DNA of 64,000 nt, from IMG/VR virus record IMGVR_UViG_3300032236_001583, positions 1-64,000 of that record; one strand, 5' to 3'. How positions within the stretch are numbered: position 1 is the stretch's first letter; the number at the start of each line of letters is the position of its first letter. A program made the position numbers and the translations under genes. The notes under the pieces were generated by a model. The model did not search any database. It saw only the letters and a list, made by a program, of their open reading frames with translations, and was not told the origin of the DNA. Below are positions 27,661 to 35,420 of the stretch, piece after piece. Source of the DNA: a virus.

Positions 27661-28503
27661 ATGAGTGTTTTTGATTCAGTTCTTGCTCAGTATGAGAAGA
27701 ACAAAAATGCCGCAAGCGGTAACAACAACAAAATGTCTTCAGAAGACAGATTGAAAAAGTATTTCACCACAGTATTACCTAATGGTTCTAAAGGTGAAGA
27801 AAGACGAATTCGTATTTTACCTACAAAAGATGGTTCTTCACCATTTGTTGAGGTTTGGTTCCACGAAATTCAAGTGGACGGTAAATGGGTAAAATTATAT
27901 GACCCAGCACAAGAAGGAAAAAGATCACCATTAAATGAAGTTAGAGAAGGGTTAATGATGATGGGTGATGAACAAAGTAAAGAATTGGCTCGTAACTTCC
28001 GCTCTCGTAAATTCTATATCGTTAAAGTTATCGATAGAGATCACGAACAAGACGGACCAAAGTTCTGGAGATTTAAGCACAATGCTAAAGGGGATGGTGT
28101 TATTGACAAAATCTTCCCAATCTTCCGTAACAAAGGAGATATTACAGATCCAGTTAAAGGTCGTGATTTAATCTTGACTTTAACATTAACAAAAGCAGGT
28201 ACAGGTAAAGAGTACACAGTCGTTAACTCAATCTTAAACGAAGATCCAGGACCGTTGCATGAAAATGCTGAAACGGCACAAACTTGGATCGACGACGCGA
28301 CGACTTGGTCAGATGTTTATTCTAAGAAAGGTGAAGACTACTTAGAATTAGTTGCTAAAGGTGAAGTTCCAAAATGGGATGACAATCTTAAGAAATTCGT
28401 TTCTTTAACATCAAGTGAAGAAACAATCGCTGCACCCAAGTCTTCTGCTCCAGTAGCAGATCCACAAGAAGATGCAGATGTGGACGACGATTTACCATTC
28501 TAA
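27661..28503 (+). CDS. 32: Single-stranded DNA-binding protein (T4 gp32-like)
   Basis: 280 residues (T4 gp32 is 301). The N-terminal basic arm, the OB-fold part (RRIRILPTKDGSSPFVEVW, then SRKFYIVKVIDRD and FWRFKHNAKGDGVIDKI) and the very acidic C-terminus ending DDDLPF fit gp32. The acidic tail would recruit replication partners. The protein has no Cys at all, so the zinc site of T4 gp32 (one His, three Cys) is missing, replaced by a charged helix (about 90-115). It coats single-stranded DNA at forks and recombination sites. It is first in the replication operon, after a terminator and an AT-rich leader with TATATTTTATTATAATC. Confidence 0.9.
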   Translation: MSVFDSVLAQYEKNKNAASGNNNKMSSEDRLKKYFTTVLPNGSKGEERRIRILPTKDGSSPFVEVWFHEIQVDGKWVKLYDPAQEGKRSPLNEVREGLMMMGDEQSKELARNFRSRKFYIVKVIDRDHEQDGPKFWRFKHNAKGDGVIDKIFPIFRNKGDITDPVKGRDLILTLTLTKAGTGKEYTVVNSILNEDPGPLHENAETAQTWIDDATTWSDVYSKKGEDYLELVAKGEVPKWDDNLKKFVSLTSSEETIAAPKSSAPVADPQEDADVDDDLPF

Positions 28504-28510
28504 TTATGGA

Positions 28511-28543
28511 GGGGTGGAGATAACGTCAGAAGCCCCATTTTTT
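28511..28543 (+). terminator. Weak hairpin with T run between gene 32 and uvsX
   Basis: GGGGT (28511-28515) can pair with GCCCC (28532-28536), followed by T6. The stem is only five pairs with a 16-nt loop, so it may be an attenuator that lowers uvsX relative to gp32, or chance. Confidence 0.35.
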
Positions 28544-28554
28544 AAAACAATTTT

Positions 28555-29526
28555 ATGGCAATAAAAAAAACAGATTTCTCAGCAATTAAGAAAAAGTTTT
28601 CTAAAGAAGCTGAATACAAACCAGACCGTTTCTTCGATTTAGGCGACGCCTTTTTAGAAGCAACAGGTTTACCAGGACCAGCAATAGGTCACATTAATAT
28701 GTTATTAGGACATAGTGATACTGGTAAAACAACAGCGTTGGTTAAAACAGCCGTTGATGCTCAGAAGAAAGGTATTGTACCTGTTTTCATCATTACAGAG
28801 CAAAAATGGGGCTGGGAACACGCAGAATTGATGGGTTTTGATAGAGAAGGTGACTACTTATTTAATAGTGATTTTGAGTATATCGAGCAAATTACTGATT
28901 ATATCAATGAATTGTTAGATGCTCAAGAAAAAGGAGACATCCCTCATGATTTATTATTTCTTTGGGATTCAGTAGGTTCAGTACCATGTAAAATGACTTT
29001 TGATGGTAAGGGTGGTAAACAACACAATGCATCAGTATTAGCTGATAAAATTGGAATGGGTATCAACCAAAGAATCTCTGGTTCAAGAAGAAGTGATAAA
29101 CCTTACACTAACACATTAGTTATTGTAAACCAACCATGGGTAGAATTACCTGACAATCCTTTCGGTCAACCAAAAATTAAAGCTAAAGGTGGTGAAGCAA
29201 TTTGGTTAAACTCATCATTAGTGTTTTTATTTGGTAACCAAAAAGGTGCTGGTACTACAAAAATCTCAATCACAAAAGATAAGAGAAAAATTAGAATCGC
29301 AACACGTACCAAAATTTCTATCAGCAAGAACCATATTAATGGTGGTGGATATGAAGATGGTCGTATCTTGGTAACTCCGCAAGGATTTATGCATGGTAAA
29401 GATGATACTGAAGAAAAGAAAAGCATTGAGGAATATAAGAAAACTCACGGCGATTATATCAGTAAGCAATTAGGCGTTAATGTTACAGACGCTGACGATT
29501 TAGATGTTGTAACAGAAGAAGAGTAA
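28555..29526 (+). CDS. uvsX: UvsX/RecA-type recombinase
   Basis: 323 residues (T4 UvsX is about 390). Walker A is GHSDTGKTT (52-60), Walker B is LLFLWDSVGSV. VNQPW and KGGEAIWLNSS resemble the L2 region of the RecA core. The N-terminal domain is short and the C-terminus acidic. It would form filaments on gp32-coated DNA for strand exchange and recombination-dependent replication. It lies 51 bases after gene 32 with a possible attenuator between them. Confidence 0.93.
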   Translation: MAIKKTDFSAIKKKFSKEAEYKPDRFFDLGDAFLEATGLPGPAIGHINMLLGHSDTGKTTALVKTAVDAQKKGIVPVFIITEQKWGWEHAELMGFDREGDYLFNSDFEYIEQITDYINELLDAQEKGDIPHDLLFLWDSVGSVPCKMTFDGKGGKQHNASVLADKIGMGINQRISGSRRSDKPYTNTLVIVNQPWVELPDNPFGQPKIKAKGGEAIWLNSSLVFLFGNQKGAGTTKISITKDKRKIRIATRTKISISKNHINGGGYEDGRILVTPQGFMHGKDDTEEKKSIEEYKKTHGDYISKQLGVNVTDADDLDVVTEEE

Positions 29527-29543
29527 TCTATTAATTTTATTTA

Positions 29544-30569
29544 ATGTCGGTTTTATTAGTTGATGGTGATAATTTATTAACAATTGGGTTTTATGGTGCT
29601 AAGAATGTTTTTTACAAGGGAACACATATCGGTGGAATATACCACTTCTTAAACACATTACGCAGATCCTTTGAGACATATCAATTAGATAAAATCGTAG
29701 TATTTTGGGACGGTGAAAATGGTTCCCAAGAACGCAAAAAACTTTACGTTCACTACAAAGAAAACAGAAAGCAACGTATTCGCTCTGAGGAAGAGTTAAA
29801 TAGCTACAGCTATCAAAGACAAAGAATCAAACAATATCTAGAAGAGTTGTTTGTTCGTCAGGGCGAATATGAATTCTGTGAAACAGATGATAGCATAGCC
29901 TATTACACACAAAATTCCAAAGAAAATATTGTAATTTTTTCATCCGATGGTGATTTAACACAATTGGTTTCCAATAATGTTAAAATATATAATCCATCGC
30001 ATCACAAATTATATAAACCAAATGATAAGTTTGTCTATGACAAAGAAGAGATTCTAATTGAGAATATCAAATTGGTTAAAATGTTTTGTGGTGATAGCTC
30101 TGACAATATTGCAGGTATTAAAGGAATGGGTGTTAAAAGAATGACAGCTTTGTTTCCAGAATTGAAAACTGAAAAGTTAACTGTAGGCCAGATTGTTGAA
30201 AAAACCAATAAGTTGTTTGAGCAGGATAAACACAACAAAACCTTAGCTAATCTTCTTACTGGTGTAACCAAATATGGTGTCTTTGGAAATGAGTTTTTTG
30301 ACATTAATAATAAGATAGTTAATCTAGACACCCCATTTTTAACAGAAGAAGCTAAAAACTCAATAAAAGATCTAATAAGTGAAAATTTAGATCCTGAGGG
30401 AAGAAGCTACAAGAACACAATGAAAATGATGATGGATGACGGATTATTTAACGTCTTACCAAAATCAGACGATGCTTGGATCAGATTTTTAGATCCATTC
30501 TTAAGGTTAGCAAGAAAAGAAAAAAATATAATAAAAACAAGAACAATTAAAATTAAAAACTATGAGTAG
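29544..30569 (+). CDS. rnh: RNase H / 5'-3' exonuclease (FEN family, T4 rnh-like)
   Basis: 341 residues (T4 RNase H is 305). Acidic motifs appear in order: LLVDGDNLL (N-terminal Asp pair), VVFWDGENGSQERKKLY, ETDDSIAYY, SSDGDLTQLV, and the helix-three-turn-helix entry FCGDSSDNIAGIKGMGVKRM. Together these are the FEN/5'-nuclease two-metal centre. Expected role is removal of RNA primers from Okazaki fragments. It starts 17 bases after uvsX and overlaps the next gene by eight bases. Confidence 0.92.
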   Translation: MSVLLVDGDNLLTIGFYGAKNVFYKGTHIGGIYHFLNTLRRSFETYQLDKIVVFWDGENGSQERKKLYVHYKENRKQRIRSEEELNSYSYQRQRIKQYLEELFVRQGEYEFCETDDSIAYYTQNSKENIVIFSSDGDLTQLVSNNVKIYNPSHHKLYKPNDKFVYDKEEILIENIKLVKMFCGDSSDNIAGIKGMGVKRMTALFPELKTEKLTVGQIVEKTNKLFEQDKHNKTLANLLTGVTKYGVFGNEFFDINNKIVNLDTPFLTEEAKNSIKDLISENLDPEGRSYKNTMKMMMDDGLFNVLPKSDDAWIRFLDPFLRLARKEKNIIKTRTIKIKNYE

Positions 30570-31011
30570 AGATCAATTTGACATTACCAAATTTGAATTT
30601 TTATTAACTTTAGAAGGTAATATTATTTGCCAAAGATACTTCAACGTTAAAGATCACGTTGACCAATCAAGAAGATCATTAGATCTTCACTATTATGTAA
30701 AAAATATTTGTGAAGAAATTTCGGAAGATTTGAAAATAAAAAGTTCCAATTATCTATGCGAAAATCAGAATTTTATTCTCAATTCAGAGAATGTGGAAGA
30801 AGGTGCAGAAGAGAAAAAAGAACATTTTTTATTGGAAATTAAGTTAGGTGAAGATGTATTTATTTCTAGAATATTTCCAGCGTACTACTACCACCCAAAG
30901 GTTAGATATACCGTTGATATTCGTCCGAAATTGAAGAGCATTTTGTCAGAATTAACTGACATTTTATCTTCAACAGAATTGGAGACATCGTACTTACAGT
31001 ATGAGTTATAA
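30562..31011 (+). CDS. Conserved-looking hypothetical protein in the replication operon
   Basis: 149 residues; the start overlaps the rnh stop by eight bases, so it is translationally coupled. The pattern is strand-rich (FEFLLTLEGNIICQRYFNV), with an acidic middle (NVEEGAEEKKEHFLLEI) and a conserved-looking YYYHPKVRYTVD. I do not recognise the family. Its position between rnh and helicase 41 suggests an accessory role in replication. Confidence 0.6.
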   Translation: MSRDQFDITKFEFLLTLEGNIICQRYFNVKDHVDQSRRSLDLHYYVKNICEEISEDLKIKSSNYLCENQNFILNSENVEEGAEEKKEHFLLEIKLGEDVFISRIFPAYYYHPKVRYTVDIRPKLKSILSELTDILSSTELETSYLQYEL

Positions 31012-31020
31012 TTTTTAATT

Positions 31021-31033
31021 TTATATATTAACA
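31021..31033 (+). promoter_or_regulatory. Candidate middle promoter motif before helicase 41
   Basis: TTATATATTAACA immediately precedes the gene 41 start. A closely similar TATATATTAATA precedes the primase gene (62349-62360). The partner helicase and primase genes thus share an upstream motif; function inferred. Confidence 0.35.
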
Positions 31034-31039
31034 AACATT

Positions 31040-32413
31040 ATGGAAGAAAGGAATTTTGGTTATTTAGGATTTTCATTTCAACAGTCTTTAATCAAAGCGA
31101 TTGTTGAAGATAAGAAATATGGTGAGACAATCATCGATGTAATTGACAGCAAATATTTTGACAATACGTCATTCAAGTATATCATGGAGAACTTGAAAGA
31201 ATTGTACAAGAACTACAACAAAATTCCCGATTACAATACTGTAGCGCAGAAAATTATGGCGGAAGGTGTTAATAAAGATAATGCTAGAAAGCATATTGAC
31301 ACTTTAGAAGCAATACAAAAAAACGAACAAGATATTGAATATGTAAAAGATACGGCCTTGAACTTCTGTAAACAACAAAACTTGAAAAAGGAGTTGAAGG
31401 TTGTATCAAACATAATTGAAAATGGTGAGTTTGAGTCATATAGTAAGATTGAACAAATAATCCAAAAAGCGATGCAAGTTGGTATCAGTAATGATGAAGC
31501 GGTGTCAGTGTTTCACGACATTGACGGTGCTTTAGAGGCTGATTACAGAACTCCAATTGCAACTGGTATTATTGGGATTGATAACTTGTTGAAAGGCGGT
31601 TTAGGTATTGGTGAATTGGGTGTTGTATTGGCGCCAACAGGTACTGGTAAAACAACATTATTAACTAAGTTTGCTAACACAGCATACAATCAAGGTCATA
31701 ATGTTGTGCAAATATTTTTCGAGGATAATCCTGGAAATATTAAAAGAAAGCACTACACAATTTGGAGTGAAATTGCACCAGATGATCAACCAGAATTTGC
31801 TGAAATAGTTAAGGAAAAAGTAACAGAAGCACAATCAAGATCTAAAGGTAGTATTAAGTTATTGAAATTACCTAGTGATAATATCACAGTATCAGAAATT
31901 AAATCTAAAATTAGAAAGTTCAATTCAGAAGGACCTAAAGTAGATTTATTATTGATTGACTATGTTGACTGTATTTCACCAGAAAGAAGCACCTTTGGGG
32001 AAGAATGGAAAGGTGAAGGTTCAATTATGAGACAAATTGAAGCGATGACATCTGAATTTGAGATGGCTATATGGACAGCAACACAAGGTAATCGTGAATC
32101 AATTTCATCTGAAGTTGTAACTGGTGACCAAATGGGTGGCTCAATCAAAAAAGCGCAAATCGCGCACGTTATTTTATCTATTGGTAAAACATTAGAACAA
32201 AAGGAACATAATTTAGCAACATTAACTCTGCTTAAATCTCGTATTGGTAAGGATGGTGTCGTATTCTCAAATTGTAAATTCGACAATCAATATTTGAAGA
32301 TTGATACTGAAACACAAAGTACATTGTTAGGTCACGAAGAACAAAAGACACAAAACAATGCGACGAAAGCAAGAGAGGCGTTTCTTAAACGTCAGGAAAT
32401 GTTGAATAGATAA
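31040..32413 (+). CDS. 41: Replicative DnaB-type helicase (T4 gp41-like)
   Basis: 457 residues (T4 gp41 is 475). The N-terminal helical domain is about 1-150, the RecA-like ATPase domain follows with Walker A APTGTGKTTLL (A198-K204), Walker B VDLLLIDYVDCISP, a DnaB-like sensor (WTATQGNR) and a QMGGS element. It is a hexameric 5'-3' helicase that unwinds the fork and loads primase 61. It starts 28 bases after the preceding hypothetical gene and ends 32 bases before nrdJ. Confidence 0.93.
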   Translation: MEERNFGYLGFSFQQSLIKAIVEDKKYGETIIDVIDSKYFDNTSFKYIMENLKELYKNYNKIPDYNTVAQKIMAEGVNKDNARKHIDTLEAIQKNEQDIEYVKDTALNFCKQQNLKKELKVVSNIIENGEFESYSKIEQIIQKAMQVGISNDEAVSVFHDIDGALEADYRTPIATGIIGIDNLLKGGLGIGELGVVLAPTGTGKTTLLTKFANTAYNQGHNVVQIFFEDNPGNIKRKHYTIWSEIAPDDQPEFAEIVKEKVTEAQSRSKGSIKLLKLPSDNITVSEIKSKIRKFNSEGPKVDLLLIDYVDCISPERSTFGEEWKGEGSIMRQIEAMTSEFEMAIWTATQGNRESISSEVVTGDQMGGSIKKAQIAHVILSIGKTLEQKEHNLATLTLLKSRIGKDGVVFSNCKFDNQYLKIDTETQSTLLGHEEQKTQNNATKAREAFLKRQEMLNR

Positions 32414-32445
32414 TAATAAAATAAAACATAAATTAGGAACAACAA

Positions 32446-34707
32446 ATGCAGAAAGGTAAAAAGTTTCTGAGTGATCTGAAATTGCATTCAGATTACTTCA
32501 AGTGGATTGAAAATGAAAGTAGGTACGAGACATGGTCCGATGCCTGCGAGAACATAATTGACGGACATAGAAAAAAATATGTGAACTACGCAGATGCGAT
32601 AGAACCATATTTACAAAGTGCTGTTGAAAGTATGAAAGATCAAGCTGTATTGGCTTCGCAAAGAAATTTGCAATACAGACATGAACAAATTATGAAGCAT
32701 AATACGAGAATGTTTAACTGTACATCAGGACACATTGCACGTAATAGAGTGTTTCAAGAAATTTTTTATCTTGCTTTATCTGGATGTGGATTTGGTGGGG
32801 GTTTATTAATTCCATTTGTTAATAACTTAAGTAAATTAGAAAAACGTACAAAGGGTACTAAAACATTCTACATTGAAGATTCAATTGAAGGATGGGCAGA
32901 TTCATTAGGCGTTTTATTATCATCTTATTTTGTTGACGATCAACCATTCCCAGAATATGCTGGATATGAAATTAAATTTGACTATTCGTATATCAGAGAA
33001 AAAGGTGCGTTTATTAGTGGTGGATTTAAGGCTCCTGGTCCAGACGGATTGAAACAATCATTAGAAAAGATTGAAACATTAATTGAAAAATGGATAACAA
33101 CTGAAGGAAATAAAATCAGACCAATTTTAGCATTTGACATTATTTGTCATTCAGCTGATGCGGTTTTATCTGGCGGTGTTAGACGTTCGGCATTGAACAT
33201 GATCGTTGATCCAAATGACGATGAAATGATTCACGCTAAAACAGGTAACTGGAGAATGGAAAACCCACAAAGAGGTAGAAGTAACAACTCCGTTATTTTA
33301 TTAAGAAGTGAAGTTAAAAAAGAACAATTTGATTACTTAGTTAAATTAAACGATGGTGCCAACGATATTGGATTTGTATTTGCAAATAGTTGGTTTGACA
33401 TGTTCAACCCATGTTTTGAGATCTTGAAAATTCCAGTATTAGATACAATTGATTTTGGTAAAATCAAATATGACGAAGTAGAACAATATGTAAAAGATAA
33501 TAAAGGTAAATTTGGTATTCAAGGTTGTAACTTAACTGAGATTAATGCTGAAAAAGCAACAACTAAAGAAAAATTCTTGAAAGCATGTAAAGATGCGTCT
33601 ATCTTAGGTACATTACAAGCTGGATATACTGATTTCCCTTATTTAGGCCCAGTTAGTAAAGCTATATTTGAGAGAGAAGCTTTATTAGGTGTTAGTATTA
33701 CAGGTTGGATGAATAACCCTAAATTATTCAATGCTGAATTATTAGAAGAAGGTGCTCAAATGGTAAAAGACACAAATAAAGAAGTTGCTGCTGTTATTGG
33801 TATTAACCAAGCTGCTAGAACTACTTGTGTTAAACCATCAGGTAATGCATCAGTTGTATTAGGAACTGCATCAGGTATTCACCCAGAGCATTCTGAAAAA
33901 TACTTTCGTATTATGCAATTGAATAAAGAAAGTAACACAGCAAAATGGTTAGTTGAAAATATGCCATTCTTATTAGAAGAAAGTGTATGGAGTTCAACAA
34001 ATTCTGATTATGTTGTATTTGTTCCAGTTGAAAATCCTAAAAACGGTTTATTCAAGAAAGATATGAAAGGTATCAAGCATCTTGAATTGATTAAATTAGT
34101 TCAACAACATTGGGTAAATGCTGGTACTAATCCTGAGTTATGTGCTTACATGCCAGTTAATCATAACACATCTTGTACTGTTATTATTGATGATAAAGAT
34201 GCTATCGTAGAATACATCTGGGAACAAAGAGATTTCTTCACAGCAGTATCATTCTTAGGTGACTACGGTGATAAAGATTTCAACCAAGCACCATTTACAT
34301 CAGTATTAAATTTAGAAGAAATCGTATCTTCTTATGGTAAAGGTTCAGTATTGGCGTCTGGTTTGATTATCGATGGTTTACACTACTTTAATCAGAACTT
34401 ATGGTTAGCAACTGATACTTTATTAGACGATTCAATTCCTGTTACTGGAACTAGAGAGCAAGTATTATTAAAGAAATATTGGATTTCTAGAGCTAAGAAA
34501 TTCGCTAAGAATTACTTTAAGGGTGACATGAAGAAAATGGTTTATTGCTTAAAGGATGTGCATTTATTCTATAAGTGGGAAACTATTACACGTCAATTCA
34601 AGGAAGTTGATTTTGGTTCTATCTTAAGCGCCCCAGAATATAAAGACATAAGTAACTATGCAGCTCAAGCTTGTAGCGGTGCAGCATGTGATGTAACATC
34701 AATATAA
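32446..34707 (+). CDS. nrdJ: Class II (B12-dependent) ribonucleoside-triphosphate reductase
   Basis: 753 residues. The finger-loop motif is NPCFEI with the thiyl Cys at C323 and Glu at E325. Partner cysteines are C92 (FNCTSGH) and C361 (GIQGCNLTE), and the C-terminal redox pair is C743-C748 (CSGAAC), with the same Cys-x4-Cys spacing as in the Lactobacillus leichmannii enzyme. This identifies a monomeric adenosylcobalamin-dependent enzyme that makes dNTPs from NTPs in the cytoplasm. C323 and C361 are farther apart than in L. leichmannii (38 versus 11 residues), through an acidic insertion. T4 itself uses class I and class III enzymes. The stop overlaps the ATG of the next small ORF (TAATG). 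Confidence 0.92.
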   Translation: MQKGKKFLSDLKLHSDYFKWIENESRYETWSDACENIIDGHRKKYVNYADAIEPYLQSAVESMKDQAVLASQRNLQYRHEQIMKHNTRMFNCTSGHIARNRVFQEIFYLALSGCGFGGGLLIPFVNNLSKLEKRTKGTKTFYIEDSIEGWADSLGVLLSSYFVDDQPFPEYAGYEIKFDYSYIREKGAFISGGFKAPGPDGLKQSLEKIETLIEKWITTEGNKIRPILAFDIICHSADAVLSGGVRRSALNMIVDPNDDEMIHAKTGNWRMENPQRGRSNNSVILLRSEVKKEQFDYLVKLNDGANDIGFVFANSWFDMFNPCFEILKIPVLDTIDFGKIKYDEVEQYVKDNKGKFGIQGCNLTEINAEKATTKEKFLKACKDASILGTLQAGYTDFPYLGPVSKAIFEREALLGVSITGWMNNPKLFNAELLEEGAQMVKDTNKEVAAVIGINQAARTTCVKPSGNASVVLGTASGIHPEHSEKYFRIMQLNKESNTAKWLVENMPFLLEESVWSSTNSDYVVFVPVENPKNGLFKKDMKGIKHLELIKLVQQHWVNAGTNPELCAYMPVNHNTSCTVIIDDKDAIVEYIWEQRDFFTAVSFLGDYGDKDFNQAPFTSVLNLEEIVSSYGKGSVLASGLIIDGLHYFNQNLWLATDTLLDDSIPVTGTREQVLLKKYWISRAKKFAKNYFKGDMKKMVYCLKDVHLFYKWETITRQFKEVDFGSILSAPEYKDISNYAAQACSGAACDVTSI

Positions 34708-34772
34708 TGGGAGACAATTTAGTACAGAATATAATTAACGGAATCTATGGTTCAATAAAAGTAAACAGATGA
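34707..34772 (+). CDS. 21-codon ORF between nrdJ and the DUF5522-like gene
   Basis: Starts inside the nrdJ stop (TAATG) and stops inside the next start (ATGA). Product begins MGDNLVQNIINGIYGS. Overlaps at both ends support real translation, probably as a coupling device. No family recognised. Confidence 0.4.
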   Translation: MGDNLVQNIINGIYGSIKVNR

Positions 34773-34936
34773 TAGAAGGGGTTGATTATTATATAGACGA
34801 GGAGTCAGGACTTATGGTTCTGACTTCTCTTTTTTTATTGAAAAGAGGGTATTGTTGTTCTAATGGGTGTAAAAGCTGTCCATATGACCCGCCACGTGAA
34901 ATAAAAGGAAATACTAAAGTAAAAGAAGATACATAA
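34769..34936 (+). CDS. DUF5522-like Cys-rich mini-protein
   Basis: 55 residues. The core LKRGYCCSNGCKSCPYDPP matches the small DUF5522-type family (pattern GYCCxxGCxxCPY) common in Bacteroidetes and other bacteria; its biochemical function is unknown to me. The four Cys are likely to bind metal. The start overlaps a 21-codon ORF in the ATGA arrangement, so it is the last gene of the replication operon. A hairpin with a T8 tract is embedded in its coding sequence (34799-34837), an unusual position for a terminator-like element. The family pattern supports that it is a genuine gene. Confidence 0.7.
   Translation: MIEGVDYYIDEESGLMVLTSLFLLKRGYCCSNGCKSCPYDPPREIKGNTKVKEDT
34799..34837 (+). terminator. 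Terminator-like hairpin inside the DUF5522-like gene
   Basis: GAGGAGTCAG pairs with CTGACTTCTC (one G-U pair), 11-nt loop, then eight T. It would end the replication transcript within its last gene unless translating ribosomes block the fold. Confidence 0.6.
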
Positions 34937-34954
34937 CCATTTTACTTATTTTTA

Positions 34955-34962
34955 TATTTATA
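34955..34962 (+). promoter_or_regulatory. Late-type TATTTATA motif, 4 nt before gene 25
   Basis: TATTTATA-tcat-ATG, identical over 18 bases to the tape measure upstream sequence at 13178. Confidence 0.55.
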
Positions 34963-34966
34963 TCAT

Positions 34967-35419
34967 ATGGCAGTAACATATGGTATAGATTTCCCGTTTA
35001 GGGATAGTTCAGAAGGTAAGTTTTTACAAATGACGAGTAGTCCTGAAAAGGAGATTCGCGCAGACCTTATTCATTTGTTGTTAACAAAGAAAGGAAGTAG
35101 ATATTTTTTACCTGACTTTGGAACAAGATTATATCAATATATCTTTGAGCCAAATGATGCAAACACTTTTGCTTTAATTGAAGGTGAAATTAGAGACGCA
35201 GTTTCCAAATACATTCCAAATTTAACAATAACAACAATAGAAGTTATTTCAGCTGAAGATGATCCAAATCAAGCTTATTCTATTGCTGAAAATGAAGATA
35301 ATAGACTTTTCAGAGTTTCTGACATGTCAAACAAACCATATACAGCTGTGGTTAAAATAAGTTACACAGTTAACGCAGGTGCATTTAGCACATCTGATTT
35401 TATTATACTAAACATCTAA
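34967..35419 (+). CDS. 25: Baseplate wedge protein gp25-like (lysozyme-like fold)
   Basis: 150 residues (T4 gp25 is 132). The core IRADLIHLLLTKKGSRYFLP and DFGTRLYQYIFEPND, followed by EIRDAVSKYIPN, is the gp25/gpW pattern: a helix, then 'TxxGxRxxxPxFGxxL', then a second helix. The family forms the wedge core with gp6 and gp53 and nucleates the sheath. It ends one base before gene 6. It is the first gene of the baseplate operon. Confidence 0.92.
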   Translation: MAVTYGIDFPFRDSSEGKFLQMTSSPEKEIRADLIHLLLTKKGSRYFLPDFGTRLYQYIFEPNDANTFALIEGEIRDAVSKYIPNLTITTIEVISAEDDPNQAYSIAENEDNRLFRVSDMSNKPYTAVVKISYTVNAGAFSTSDFIILNI

Positions 35420-35420
35420 T

